A stretch of 33,665 nt of DNA from an uncultured Saprospiraceae bacterium (GCA_937974625.1 CALJVJ010000321.1:1-33665); one strand, 5' to 3'. Shown: positions 1-9,651, counted from the first letter of the stretch. The notes: generated from the sequence alone by a model not told the origin. Program-made: numbers and translations.

Positions 1-66
1 ATAGCTTGCTATGGCGAGTATTTTCAACGACGTGGAACAGAAAAAGAGACCGTCATAAATTCTTAA
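1..66 (+). CDS. Possible 3' end of an upstream gene (partial)
   Basis: The first 21 codons of frame 1 are open and end in TAA at 64-66. The short tail contains the residues YGEYFQRRG and ends in VINS. It has no recognisable domain, and the gene start lies outside the window. Frame 3 is also open, to about position 165, but runs into AT-rich sequence that looks non-coding, so frame 1 is preferred. With so few residues neither reading can be confirmed. Confidence 0.3.
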   Translation: MACYGEYFQRRGTEKETVINS

Positions 67-258
67 GTTATTTGTGTTCAAGCACTTATGATGACCCAAA
101 AATAACCTTTTTTTATACACCTTTTCAATGCTATTTTTACATAAAAAAGTCAATAACTTTTCATTAACCCAGATATGCTTGAAAAAATGTTAATTTTGGG
201 GATTATTAATGGACTTTTTTTAGAAAAAATAAAATAGTCATTTTCTTTTTTAAAATCT

Positions 259-1140
259 ATGTCGGATTTATTAGGTAAACCACCTTCAAAACGAGCGAAA
301 CCCAATTATTTTTATTCCATTGTCAGTATGGCTTTGGTTTTATTTCTATTGGGCTTTTTTGGTTTAGTTTTACTGCAAACACAGCAACTTATTGATGTGT
401 TTAAGGAAAGGGTAAATGTATTGGTAGAGATTGAGCCAGGGACTGATTCTTTATCTATTAACACCCTGCTGAACGATTTGAAAATGGTTGAGTACACCAA
501 AAAAGAATCCATTACCTATACCTCTAAAGAAGATGCCATCAAATCCCTACAAAAAGACTTTGGAGAAGAATTTATGGCTTTGGACTTACCCAATCCTCTA
601 TATGACGTGGTCACTTTTAATGTGAAGGCAAAATTTATGAAATCTGATTTATTAAGTCAGATTAAGAAAAACTTTAAGACCAAGGATTACGTAAACGATG
701 TATATTATCAGGAAAGCCTAGTCAATGTGATAGCTAAAAATGTTAAAAAATTAGGATGGTTTGCTTTAGGGTTTAGTGGCCTATTTTTAATTGTTGCAGT
801 TACGCTTATCCATAATACCATTCGTTTGGCACTTTACGCCAATCGGTTTTTGATAAAAAATATGGAATTAGTAGGCGCGTCTTGGGGATTTATTAGTCGG
901 CCATATATTCGAAAAAGTGTTTGGCACGGCATATTAAGTGCTTTATTGGCGATTGCAGCTTTAGTTTTAGTACTTTTGCTTGCTCAAAGAGAAATTGTTG
1001 AATTGCAAGCATTGCAAAATCTTTCCAACTCTTTATTATTATTTGGGGGACTTTTGTTGCTGGGCATTTTGATAAGTGGAGCGAGTACTTGGTTCGTCAT
1101 TAATAAATACTTAAAAATGCGCCTAGATGATTTGTACTAG
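259..1140 (+). CDS. ftsX: Cell division protein FtsX (ABC-type permease subunit)
   Basis: FtsX is the membrane partner of the ATPase FtsE. In other bacteria the FtsEX complex couples ATP hydrolysis to activation of peptidoglycan hydrolases at the division septum. The 293-residue protein has the family layout: a short basic cytoplasmic N-terminus, a first membrane helix at about 20-42, an extracytoplasmic domain at about 43-165, then three more helices at about 167-190, 225-245 and 258-280. The loop containing KNMELVGAS between helices 2 and 3 is typical of FtsX. Length is normal. The ATG follows an AT-rich leader without a strong Shine-Dalgarno sequence, as is usual in Bacteroidota. ftsE is not in the window, which is common in this phylum. 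The DUF3098 gene and uppP follow on the same strand. Confidence 0.93.
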   Translation: MSDLLGKPPSKRAKPNYFYSIVSMALVLFLLGFFGLVLLQTQQLIDVFKERVNVLVEIEPGTDSLSINTLLNDLKMVEYTKKESITYTSKEDAIKSLQKDFGEEFMALDLPNPLYDVVTFNVKAKFMKSDLLSQIKKNFKTKDYVNDVYYQESLVNVIAKNVKKLGWFALGFSGLFLIVAVTLIHNTIRLALYANRFLIKNMELVGASWGFISRPYIRKSVWHGILSALLAIAALVLVLLLAQREIVELQALQNLSNSLLLFGGLLLLGILISGASTWFVINKYLKMRLDDLY

Positions 1141-1235
1141 TCTATAGAAAAAGATAACTATAAAATTTTTGAAATAGCGGTTAGACCATTTTAGTTGTTT
1201 CTCCAAAAAATCTAACCTTTCAACCTGTAATAAAA

Positions 1236-1589
1236 ATGAGTAAAGCAAAGAAAAAAATATCCCCAAAGAAAAAAGTAGTTGGAAATAAGAGTGCGTCCTC
1301 TACGGCAACTGCAACTAAAAAAAGAATTCAACCTACTAGGTCTCGTAAAAAAAATGTAGTGGCCTCCTTACCAAAGGAAGAATTGATATTTGGTAAACAA
1401 AACTATATTTTAATGGGAGCTGGTTTTGGATTGATCGCTCTTGGTATGTTATTAATGAGTGGTGGGGCTATGCCTAGTCCAGATGTTTGGGATGAAGATA
1501 TCATTTACAGCTTCCGACGAACCGTTTTGGCACCCTTTGTGATGCTAGTAGGTTTGGTAGTCGAAGTTTATGCTATCTTTAAAAAGTAG
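1236..1589 (+). CDS. DUF3098 family small membrane protein
   Basis: This 117-residue protein has a Lys/Ser/Thr-rich, probably disordered N-terminal extension of about 48 residues, followed by the conserved part beginning LIFGKQNYILM. Two hydrophobic helices lie at about 56-76 and 93-114, separated by a short loop containing SPDVWDEDIIYSFRRT. This matches the DUF3098 family, a Bacteroidota protein of unknown function usually encoded between ftsX and uppP, exactly as here. The context suggests a role in the cell envelope or division, but no activity is known. An intrinsic terminator follows about 60 nt after the stop, so it may end the ftsX transcript. Confidence 0.88.
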   Translation: MSKAKKKISPKKKVVGNKSASSTATATKKRIQPTRSRKKNVVASLPKEELIFGKQNYILMGAGFGLIALGMLLMSGGAMPSPDVWDEDIIYSFRRTVLAPFVMLVGLVVEVYAIFKK

Positions 1590-1647
1590 TCATTACTTTA
1601 CCAATAATTGATAACAATGACTTAATTCTTTTAAGTTAAAAAATATT

Positions 1648-1684
1648 AAGTGACATTTTTCCAAAAAGGAAAGATGTCACTTTT
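1648..1684 (+). terminator. Intrinsic terminator after the DUF3098 gene
   Basis: The arm AAGTGACATTTTTCC pairs with GGAAAGATGTCACTT around an AAAAA loop, with one mismatch, and is followed by a T-rich run (TTTTGTTTTG). It separates the ftsX/DUF3098 transcript from uppP. Confidence 0.8.
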
Positions 1685-1769
1685 GTTTTGAGTGCTGACG
1701 AATAAATCCGGCTGACCAGGGTAGCCGATAGATTCGTTGGTATATATGATTTCCTTTAAATCAAGTATC

Positions 1770-2555
1770 ATGAGTATTTTAGATGCAATAATTTTAGGCA
1801 TTATCCAAGGTCTTACCGAGTTTTTACCTGTGAGTAGCAGTGGACATATTGAAATTGGCCAAGCCCTTTTAGGAACAGAAAGCCTTAAGGAGAATGAACA
1901 ATTATTAAGTGTTGTTTTGCATGCGGCGACCGCATTGAGTACGATGTGGGTGTTTAGAAAGGATATTGGGGAAATTATTACAGGTTTGTTTCAACCAACT
2001 TGGAATGAGCAATGGCAATTTGCAGTAAAAGTTTTAATCTCTATGGTTCCTGCAGCATTTATTGGCTTCTTTTATGATGATGCTTTGGAAGCTTTATTTG
2101 AAGGACAATTAAAGCTAGTTGGCGCAATGTTGTTTATAACTGGAGGATTATTATTTTTAGCGGATAGGGCTAAAAACACGACGAAAGATGTCAGTTTTGG
2201 AAATGCTGTTTTAATTGGTTTGGCTCAAGCGATTGCTATTTTACCTGGTATTTCTCGATCAGGAGCAACCATCTCGACTTCTGTTTTGTTGGGCATTGAT
2301 AGAGAACGAGCAGCACGATTCTCTTTCTTAATGGTTGTCCCTTTAATTATCGGAAAGATGGCAAAAGATATTTTAGACGGTAAATTTCAAATGTCCGAAG
2401 AACTGGCTTTACCTTTATTGGCAGGGTTTGTAGCCGCTTTTTTTACTGGTTTAGTTGCCTGTCTCTGGATGATTCAGTTAGTTAAACAAAGTAAATTAAG
2501 TTGGTTTGCTATTTACTGTTTTATAGTTGGAGCTATAGCTTTTGCATTTGGCTAA
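1770..2555 (+). CDS. uppP: Undecaprenyl-diphosphatase UppP (BacA family)
   Basis: UppP is an integral membrane phosphatase that dephosphorylates undecaprenyl pyrophosphate, recycling the lipid carrier for peptidoglycan and other envelope polymers. Overexpression in other bacteria gives bacitracin resistance. The two signature motifs are present: GLTEFLPVSSSGH near the N-terminus, which carries the catalytic Glu and Ser/His residues, and PGISRSGAT in the second half. Several hydrophobic helices span the remainder, and 261 residues is normal for the family. I chose the ATG at 1770 because MSILDAIILGIIQG matches the usual family start; a TTG at 1737 and an ATG at 1746 would add an atypical extension. 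In many Bacteroidota truB follows, but here it does not. Confidence 0.95.
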   Translation: MSILDAIILGIIQGLTEFLPVSSSGHIEIGQALLGTESLKENEQLLSVVLHAATALSTMWVFRKDIGEIITGLFQPTWNEQWQFAVKVLISMVPAAFIGFFYDDALEALFEGQLKLVGAMLFITGGLLFLADRAKNTTKDVSFGNAVLIGLAQAIAILPGISRSGATISTSVLLGIDRERAARFSFLMVVPLIIGKMAKDILDGKFQMSEELALPLLAGFVAAFFTGLVACLWMIQLVKQSKLSWFAIYCFIVGAIAFAFG

Positions 2556-3027
2556 TTCCTTGCAGATGGCAGGATAGTTGTATTTTTTTCGTAATAATAT
2601 TTTGTTTACGGAGTTATTATGCTGATCTTTAACAAAATTCTTACACAACCAATAACTTTTTAGAAAGTTAGTTTTATGGGTACTACGTTTTTAAAGAAAG
2701 GATAATTGAAAATTGAACTAAGTATTTAATTTTCAAATATTTATAATTAACCTTCTCTTTTAATCTTTTAAGAGAACTTTAATTGAAGTCCTGGTGACGA
2801 TTGGTTTTTTTTTCGTCAAAACAACGTAACTTGCCCACAACAAATAAAGTTTTTACACGCATACAAGCAAAAATGAGTTTTAATAACGCATTTTTTGATT
2901 AGAAAAAGTTTATTCAATCTTTTCCCATGCTACTTTTTCCAAAAATTACACAAACACATCCAGACTATCTAGTATGATTTTTGAGAGATTGCTTTGAGTA
3001 CCTTTTTGTCTGCCAAAACCGATTCGT
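2556..3027. other. Non-coding spacer with several small hairpins
   Basis: No convincing gene is seen in this 472-nt AT-rich stretch between uppP and the M36 protease gene. It holds short perfect inverted repeats: TTCTCTT/AAGAGAA (2753-2776), TGACGA/TCGTCA flanking a T-rich loop (2795-2818), and an AACTTT/AAAGTT pair near 2660. The TGACGA hairpin could contribute to termination. I could not identify a TAnnTTTG promoter with proper spacing for the downstream gene. Confidence 0.5.
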
Positions 3028-6000
3028 ATGCAAACGAACTTACACCACATTTTTATCCCTATGCTACTTTTGCTAGGGCAAATTGCCTTTGGCCAGGATT
3101 CTGCTTTGAAAACTGCCACCGAGGAAATTAACCAACTAGCACAAGAAAAAAACTATTCTCCTTCTGATTATTCCGAACCTATTATTTCAGATGATTATGT
3201 TTCTGGTGGTATTCGGCACATCTATTATCAACAATCCATTAATAATGTTGGCATCTATGGCACTAGTGGTGCCGTCCATCTAAAAGAGGGAACTGTTGTT
3301 TCGTCTAATCTCCGATTTTTACCTCAATTGGAAAAACGAGATATTCGTAGCACTTTTCAAGTACAAGCTTTAGAAGCCGTAGCTCGTTTAGCTTTAGACC
3401 AAAATTATCCATTGAGCCAAACAGAAGTACAGATTTTGGAAACGAATGAAGCTGAGCCACAAAAAAGTACGACCATCAATGCACCCGGTATCTCTAATCG
3501 AGTAATACCCATGAAATTGGTCTACTTTGTTGATGAGGCGGAAGAAGTACAGTTAGCTTGGAATTTATTTATTGATGAAGTCGGAGGAGCAGCCTATAAG
3601 AATTTTATTGTAAGTGCAAGTGATGGAGCTGTTTTGTTTGAGAAAAACTTAACGGTTACTTGTAGTTTTGAGCATGAACACAATCATGCACCTACTTGTA
3701 GCGAGCATCAGGCAGAAGCAACTGTAGATAAGGTTGTAAAACGGTCTATGACAAATGTAGATAGTGTCTATAATGTCCTACCTTATAATATAGAAAGCCC
3801 CAATTTTGGCAGTAGAAGTATGGTGGCAAATCCTTGGGAAAATCCAGCGGCTTCTCCCAATGGTTGGCACAGAATGTTTGGCATTGATTACCAATACACG
3901 CTTGGTAATAATGTAGATGCCTATTCTGACCGAGATAATACAAATGACCCAACAGGGTTTAATGCTGCTAGAGCTTTTGGAGGCCCTGATTTGGTATTCG
4001 ATTATCCATTTGACCCTAATGGAACACCTACCGATTACACCAAAGCGGCTGTTACTAATCTTTTTTATATGAATAATGTCGCTCACGATGTTTTCTATAA
4101 TTATGGATTTGATGAAGCTTCGGGTAATTTTCAAGAAGAAAATTATTCGGGAGCAGGACGACAAAGTGATGGAGTGACTGCGGAAGCACAAGATGCTTCG
4201 GGGACTTGTAATGCTAATATGTCTACTCCTGGCGATGGTGCCAATCCTCGTATGCAAATGTACATTTGCGGAGGGAAAGATGGAGATTTTGATAATGCTA
4301 TTATTTTACACGAATATGGACACGGAATTTCTAACCGATTGACAGGTGGACCAAATGCAGTTGCTTGTTTAGGCAATGTAGAACAGATGGGAGAAGGGTG
4401 GTCTGATTATTTTGGTTTAGTGCTGACTATGAAACCCACAGATATAGCAACTACTTCTCGAACGATTGGTACTTTTATGTTCAATCAAGATGAAAATGGT
4501 GCTGGATTAAGACCTTATCCTTATACTACGGCTATGGTAGGGCCAGGTAGCAATCCAATGACTTATACATCAATTGATGATCCAGGTATTACTCGACCAC
4601 ATGGAGTTGGTGCTGTATGGGCAACCATGCTCTGGGATATGACCTGGGGTTTAATTGACGAATATGGCTGGGATGCAGATATATATAATGGAACAGGCGG
4701 AAATAACATTGCTCTACGCTTAGTGATGGAAGGACTAAAAATTCAACCTTGCTCTCCTGGTTTTGTGGATGCTAGAGATGCTATTCTTGCAGCAGATTTG
4801 GCTATTTATGGAGGTGTAAATAGATGTATTATCTGGGAAGCCTTTGCTCGAAGAGGACTTGGGTACAGCGCAGACCAAGGAAGTTCTAATAGTAGAGAAG
4901 ATGGTTCGGAAGGGTATGATATGCCTCCAGAATGTACCATTCAATTATTGCATACTGTAGATAAAGAGACTGCGTATTTAGGGGAGCGATTAACTTTTAA
5001 TTTAGAAGCTGTCAATCATTTGGGAGCGATTGCCCCTAATATTATTGTGACGGATACTTTGCCTGATAATACAACTTTCTATTCTGCCTCTCATGGTGGA
5101 ACACTAAATGGTAATGTGGTTACTTGGCCAGCTTTTGACTTGCCTGTTGGGGGGACTAAATTGTTAGAACTTAAGGTTACGATTAATGATACTATAGATT
5201 TTGATGGAGATTTTCTGGATGATTTGGAGAGTGGTGGTGACAATTGGAAACAAGTGCAAATCTCAGGGTCGCATGTATGGAATTTGCAAAGCCAATATCA
5301 TTATAGTCCTTCTAATGGTTGGTTTATCACGAATGCTAATATTACTTCTGAAACACATTTAGTATTAAATGATGCTTTGGCCTTGACAGATTCTAGTGAA
5401 TTGTCTTTTAACCATTTTTTCGATTTAGAAGACCGTTATGACTTTGGTTTAGTAGATATATCTATTGATGGTGGTGAAAATTGGATTAATCTGGAAGATA
5501 AATTTACGCAGAATGGCTATAATAATTATACCCAATTTGGCCATTATGCCTTCAGCCGATATTCCACAGAAATTCAACCTAATGATAATGGATATATTAC
5601 CTCAAAAGCCGATTTATCTGATTTTGCAGGGGAAGTAGCAATTGTTCGATTTAGGTTGTTGACGGATGTGAATACTGCTAGATTTGGCTGGATTTTGGAT
5701 GATATTGGGATTTCTAATACTAATTATGCTTTACCTAATTATGGTAATATTAGAAATACAGAATATGATTTTGATACGCAAGTAGAAACTCCAGTAATCA
5801 TTAACCAATCTCTTATTAACCATACAGTTGAAACGTCAGCGGATACTTTAATAACCTCAATGAATAGTGGAATTGCATATGCAGATGTTCAGGCAAATGA
5901 CCTAGATGCAGATGGACCTTTAGATACCTTGACGACAACGATTTTAATTGCTGGAACTAATGGTACAGCAGCCGTTGTGGATGATGATAGTATCAGTTAT

Positions 6001-8373
6001 ATCCCAAATACTAATTTCTTAGGTAGAGATACTGTTGTCTATCAAGTTTGTGACGAAAACAATGCTTGTGAATCAGATACCTTATTTATTTTTGTCATTC
6101 AGTCGAATTCAAGTCCAATAACTATGTCTGATTTTGCGACGGTTGATGAGAATTCTACAAATAACACTATTGATGTACAAGCTAATGATAGTGACCCTGA
6201 TGAACCTGCCGATTTCTTGACAACAAGTATTGTTCAGCAGCCAACTAATGGTTCAGCTAGTCTCAATGGAGATAATATTGATTATACGCCTACATCCAAT
6301 TATTTTGGTTTAGATACGATTCTTTATCAAGTTTGTGATACGGGTAATTTATGTGAAATAGATACGATATTTCTTACGGTACTATCTGTCAATCAAGCAC
6401 CTGTGGCAGTATCTGATTTTATTGCAATTGATAAAAACGTAACCAATCACTTTATTGATGTACAAGCGAATGATTCTGACCCAGATGGACCGGGAGACGT
6501 CTTAGTAACCACTATTTTACAAGGGCCGCTAAATGGTACAGCAAATGTGGTGGATAATGATAGTATTGATTACACGCCAATAACTGCATATTTTGGTATG
6601 GACACGATTGTCTATCAAATTTGTGATACAAGTAATTTGTGTGCTTCTGATACAATTTTTATTACTATAAATGATATTAACGAAGGCCCCACAACCATGT
6701 CTGATAATTTAATGGTTGCTAAAAATTCTACTAGCAATTTTGTTAATGTACAATTGAATGATAGTGACCCAAATGGGGTTGGAGATTCTTTGGTCACTGC
6801 TATTTTAGAGGGACCTAATAATGGTGTAGCTTCTGTAATTGATGACGATTCTATTAGTTATGAACCTACGATGAATTTTATAGGTGCGGATACCATCATT
6901 TATCAAGTTTGTGATACCGCTAATATTTGTGCCTCAGATACAGTCTTTATTACCATTTATGATTTTAATGAGGGCCCTGTTGCAATGGCAGATTATATAC
7001 AAATAGATAAGAATACAACAAACCATTTTGTTAATGTGCAATTGAATGATAGTGATCCAAATGGTATAGGGGATTCTTTAATTACTAGTATTTTAATAGG
7101 GCCTGCTAGTGGTACGGCGGCTGTCATTAACGATGATTCCATTAGTTATGACCCTAATATGGATTTCGTTGGTTTAGATACGATTGTTTATCAAGTCTGT
7201 GATACGGCTAGTATTTGTGCTGCTGATACCGTTTTTATTACGGTTTTAGATGTGAATGAAGCGCCAATCACTCAAGCTGATTATTTGAATATTTTAGAAA
7301 ATTCGATTAATAATTATATTAACGTTCAATCCAATGATTCTGACCCGAATGGTGTAGGGGATACCTTAGTTACTATTATAGTGAACCCAGCTACTAATGG
7401 GTCTACTGTGGTCATTGATGAGGATAGCATTCGATACACACCAACTGCAAATTTTGTTGGCCTGGACACTATAGTATACCAAGTTTGTGATACTAGTAAT
7501 TTGTGTGCTATTGATACGGTTTTTATTACAGTGTCGGTGAATAATGTTTCTCCTGTTACCATGCCAGATTATTTGACTATCAATAAAAATTCCTTGAATG
7601 TTTCGATTGATGTACAAGCGAATGACTATGACCCGAATGGAGTAGGGGATACTCTAGAAACTTATATTCTATCAGGCGCATTTCATGGGATTGCAGGGGT
7701 GGTGAACGGAGATAGTCTGGTTTATACCCCTAATTTGGATTACTCAGGGCAAGATACCATTGTATACGAAGTTTGTGACACATTATTACTTTGTACTTCG
7801 GATACCGTTTTCATAGCTATAAGCGAAGCTTTGATTTGTGATGCTGACAATATTACTAAAAACGAAAATGGAGTAGCTGATGGCAACTATGTAGCGGCTA
7901 ATATGGTTACTTCTTCAGGTGTAATAAACAACGCTGCAAAAGTTAGATATACAGCAGGGACCTCTATTACGCTATTACCTGGTTTTCATGCAGAAGCTGG
8001 GGCTGATTTTATTGCCGCTATTGATGATTGTAGCTCTGATAATAGTTTATTAGAAACACCTGCTAACCAGCGGACGGTTGATATTGCCGATAATGATGTA
8101 CTAGCTAATCAAAACCAACTACTGGTTAGACCTAATCCTTTTAGTAGTTCGGCTATTATTGATTATGAAGTTGGAACGCCTACTGCGGTTTGGATAGGCT
8201 TGCATGATTTAACGGGGAAAATAGTTCACGTTTTTGTAGACCAAAAAGAGATGGATAAAGGGCTATATCAATACCAGATTTCTTCAACTAATTTACCGAG
8301 TGGTGCTTATTGGGTGTCTATGCGGACTCCGAAAAGCGTCTTGACTAAGAAAATTATTATTTTAAAAGAATAA
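3028..8373 (+). CDS. Secreted M36 (fungalysin-type) metalloprotease with cadherin-like repeats and T9SS signal
   Basis: This is a 1781-residue exported zinc protease. The order is: signal peptide (1-22, hydrophobic core ending AFGQ); FTP-like propeptide (about 40-190); M36 catalytic domain (about 250-630) with the zinc motif HEYGH at 428-432 and the third ligand probably E456 in GEGWSD; a DUF11-like segment (about 636-730); a jelly-roll/MAM-like segment (about 725-905); seven tandem cadherin/Ig-like repeats of about 95 residues (about 934-1599); a 3-coathanger-stack-like Cys segment (about 1603-1669); and a T9SS type A C-terminal domain (about 1700-1781, RPNPF near its start). The expected route is Sec export, then outer-membrane crossing through T9SS, giving a surface-anchored or released protease. 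The substrate is unknown. The gene appears monocistronic, with a hairpin just after the stop. Confidence 0.93.
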   Translation: MQTNLHHIFIPMLLLLGQIAFGQDSALKTATEEINQLAQEKNYSPSDYSEPIISDDYVSGGIRHIYYQQSINNVGIYGTSGAVHLKEGTVVSSNLRFLPQLEKRDIRSTFQVQALEAVARLALDQNYPLSQTEVQILETNEAEPQKSTTINAPGISNRVIPMKLVYFVDEAEEVQLAWNLFIDEVGGAAYKNFIVSASDGAVLFEKNLTVTCSFEHEHNHAPTCSEHQAEATVDKVVKRSMTNVDSVYNVLPYNIESPNFGSRSMVANPWENPAASPNGWHRMFGIDYQYTLGNNVDAYSDRDNTNDPTGFNAARAFGGPDLVFDYPFDPNGTPTDYTKAAVTNLFYMNNVAHDVFYNYGFDEASGNFQEENYSGAGRQSDGVTAEAQDASGTCNANMSTPGDGANPRMQMYICGGKDGDFDNAIILHEYGHGISNRLTGGPNAVACLGNVEQMGEGWSDYFGLVLTMKPTDIATTSRTIGTFMFNQDENGAGLRPYPYTTAMVGPGSNPMTYTSIDDPGITRPHGVGAVWATMLWDMTWGLIDEYGWDADIYNGTGGNNIALRLVMEGLKIQPCSPGFVDARDAILAADLAIYGGVNRCIIWEAFARRGLGYSADQGSSNSREDGSEGYDMPPECTIQLLHTVDKETAYLGERLTFNLEAVNHLGAIAPNIIVTDTLPDNTTFYSASHGGTLNGNVVTWPAFDLPVGGTKLLELKVTINDTIDFDGDFLDDLESGGDNWKQVQISGSHVWNLQSQYHYSPSNGWFITNANITSETHLVLNDALALTDSSELSFNHFFDLEDRYDFGLVDISIDGGENWINLEDKFTQNGYNNYTQFGHYAFSRYSTEIQPNDNGYITSKADLSDFAGEVAIVRFRLLTDVNTARFGWILDDIGISNTNYALPNYGNIRNTEYDFDTQVETPVIINQSLINHTVETSADTLITSMNSGIAYADVQANDLDADGPLDTLTTTILIAGTNGTAAVVDDDSISYIPNTNFLGRDTVVYQVCDENNACESDTLFIFVIQSNSSPITMSDFATVDENSTNNTIDVQANDSDPDEPADFLTTSIVQQPTNGSASLNGDNIDYTPTSNYFGLDTILYQVCDTGNLCEIDTIFLTVLSVNQAPVAVSDFIAIDKNVTNHFIDVQANDSDPDGPGDVLVTTILQGPLNGTANVVDNDSIDYTPITAYFGMDTIVYQICDTSNLCASDTIFITINDINEGPTTMSDNLMVAKNSTSNFVNVQLNDSDPNGVGDSLVTAILEGPNNGVASVIDDDSISYEPTMNFIGADTIIYQVCDTANICASDTVFITIYDFNEGPVAMADYIQIDKNTTNHFVNVQLNDSDPNGIGDSLITSILIGPASGTAAVINDDSISYDPNMDFVGLDTIVYQVCDTASICAADTVFITVLDVNEAPITQADYLNILENSINNYINVQSNDSDPNGVGDTLVTIIVNPATNGSTVVIDEDSIRYTPTANFVGLDTIVYQVCDTSNLCAIDTVFITVSVNNVSPVTMPDYLTINKNSLNVSIDVQANDYDPNGVGDTLETYILSGAFHGIAGVVNGDSLVYTPNLDYSGQDTIVYEVCDTLLLCTSDTVFIAISEALICDADNITKNENGVADGNYVAANMVTSSGVINNAAKVRYTAGTSITLLPGFHAEAGADFIAAIDDCSSDNSLLETPANQRTVDIADNDVLANQNQLLVRPNPFSSSAIIDYEVGTPTAVWIGLHDLTGKIVHVFVDQKEMDKGLYQYQISSTNLPSGAYWVSMRTPKSVLTKKIIILKE
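5827..7824 (+). repeat. Seven tandem cadherin/Ig-like protein repeats within the M36 gene
   Basis: Unit boundaries fall at 6112, 6397, 6685, 6973, 7261 and 7549, so units 3-6 are exactly 288 nt (96 codons) and unit 2 is 285 nt. Each unit has an ANDSDP-like acidic turn (calcium-binding type, by analogy with cadherin-like domains), a middle NGxA..DDDSISY motif, and a C-terminal DTIVYQVCDT....C motif. The two cysteines are always five residues apart and probably form a small disulfide loop. Unit 1 is the most diverged. Equal length and similar sequence suggest expansion by tandem duplication. Confidence 0.9.
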
Positions 8374-8384
8374 TAGGAGATTGA

Positions 8385-8429
8385 AAGATTGTATGATTGT
8401 GAGTTATAGGCTTACACTCATACAATCTT
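8385..8429. terminator. Hairpin after the M36 gene, built from GATTGT-like words
   Basis: A perfect 12-bp stem, AAGATTGTATGA (8385-8396) with TCATACAATCTT (8418-8429), lies 11 nt after the M36 stop codon. The left side contains three GATTG words about 8 nt apart and the right side complementary CAAT words. The run of T is short, so it is either an RNA-stabilising hairpin or a weak terminator. Confidence 0.55.
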
Positions 8430-8489
8430 CACAATTATAGATTTTTAAGAAAAGCTAGAAGTTATAAAGACCTAAATTATTAAATAAAG

Positions 8490-8567
8490 AAAAATCCGTT
8501 GCCCTTAAAGTACCCGTTGTAAAGAAAAATTTTAATACAACGGATATTTTAAGGACAACGGATTTTT
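8490..8567. repeat. Imperfect 32-bp inverted repeat between convergent genes
   Basis: The arms 8490-8521 and 8536-8567 match at 29 of 32 positions around a 14-nt loop. The outer ends are A5 on the left and T5 on the right, so a transcript from either strand would form a hairpin followed by U residues. It lies between the convergent M36 and tsaD genes and probably works as a bidirectional terminator. CCGTTG occurs twice in each arm in the corresponding orientation. The stem is much longer than a terminator needs, so a small dispersed repeat element is an alternative. Confidence 0.75.
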
Positions 8568-8649
8568 AATTTTGAATTATTAATCGAAGTGAACACCCAA
8601 AACCTGTCCGCCGCTAGGCTGATAAACTTCAACTAATAGCCTATTTTTT

Positions 8650-9651
8650 TTATAACTTCATTCGTGCCATAGGTACTACATCCTGCCCAACAAATTCTCC
8701 TTTTAGGTATTTATAATGACCCGTTACTGCAATCATTGCAGCATTGTCTGTACAATATTCAAATCTTGGAATATAAGTATTCCAACCGAGTTCTTTTCCT
8801 GTTACTACAATTGCGTTTCGCAAACCTGAATTAGCCGAAACACCTCCTGCAATAGCTACTTCCGTAATACCTGTTTGTTTGACGGCCTTCTTTAATTTAT
8901 TCATTAAAATAGATACAATCCTAGTTTGCACGGAGGCACAAATGTCGTTCAGATTTTCTTGGATAAAATTAGGGTTCGTTTTTATTTGTTTTTTCAAAAA
9001 ATAAAGAATCGATGTTTTTAAACCACTGAAACTGAAATCTAAGCCGTCAACTTTAGGTTCTGTAAAAGGGAAGATAGGTTGCCCTAATTTAGCATATTTA
9101 TCCACTAAAGGCCCTGCAGGATAATCTAATCCTAGTAATTTTCCTGTTTTGTCAAATGCTTCTCCTGCTGCATCGTCAATTGTATTGCCTAATACTTCCA
9201 TTTCTAAATAATCTTTCACCATAACTATCTGTGTGTGCCCCCCTGAAACGGTCAAACATAAAAATGGAAAGGTTGGTTTTGGTGCTTCCGCAAAATGTGC
9301 TAATACATGCGCCATCATATGATTTACTTCCACCATTGGTATCTTTAAACTCATAGCAAAAGCTTTGGCAAAAGAAACACCCACAATTAACGATCCCATT
9401 AATCCTGGTCCTCTTGTGAAAGCGACCGCTGATAAATCTTTTTTATCAATCCCAGCTTTTTTTATCGCCATATCCACCACTGGAATAATATTTGCCTGAT
9501 GTGCCCTTGAAGCTACCTCTGGTACTACTCCTCCATATAGTTTATGGGCCTCCTGATTGGCTACACAGTTACTCAAAATTTGTCCATTTTGTATAATACT
9601 GGCAGATGTGTCATCGCAAGAAGATTCTATTGCTAAAATATTGATATTCAT
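8650..9651 (-). CDS. tsaD: tRNA N6-adenosine threonylcarbamoyltransferase TsaD
   Basis: TsaD is the universally conserved cytoplasmic enzyme that, with TsaB and TsaE, transfers threonylcarbamoyl from threonylcarbamoyl-AMP to A37 of tRNAs reading ANN codons. The 333-residue protein has the ASKHA-fold signatures: N-terminal AIESSCDDTSASI (residues 7-19), metal-ligand histidines H111 and H115 in VNHMMAH, the loop SGGHTQIV, GGVSANSGLR near residue 265, and the C-terminal metal Asp in CTDNAAMIA. Length and start are normal for the family. It is transcribed towards the M36 gene and away from the bactofilin gene. tsaB and tsaE are not in the window. Confidence 0.97.
   Translation of the reverse strand: MNINILAIESSCDDTSASIIQNGQILSNCVANQEAHKLYGGVVPEVASRAHQANIIPVVDMAIKKAGIDKKDLSAVAFTRGPGLMGSLIVGVSFAKAFAMSLKIPMVEVNHMMAHVLAHFAEAPKPTFPFLCLTVSGGHTQIVMVKDYLEMEVLGNTIDDAAGEAFDKTGKLLGLDYPAGPLVDKYAKLGQPIFPFTEPKVDGLDFSFSGLKTSILYFLKKQIKTNPNFIQENLNDICASVQTRIVSILMNKLKKAVKQTGITEVAIAGGVSANSGLRNAIVVTGKELGWNTYIPRFEYCTDNAAMIAVTGHYKYLKGEFVGQDVVPMARMKL

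Noticed and set aside
3746-4376. Overlapping minus-strand ORFs inside the M36 gene
   Set aside because: They lie within strongly coding, domain-rich sequence on the plus strand and show no recognisable motifs.
5827-7824. CRISPR or DNA-level satellite from the regular repeats
   Set aside because: The repeats are protein-level domains of about 288 nt in an open reading frame, diverged at DNA level, with no short direct repeats and spacers.
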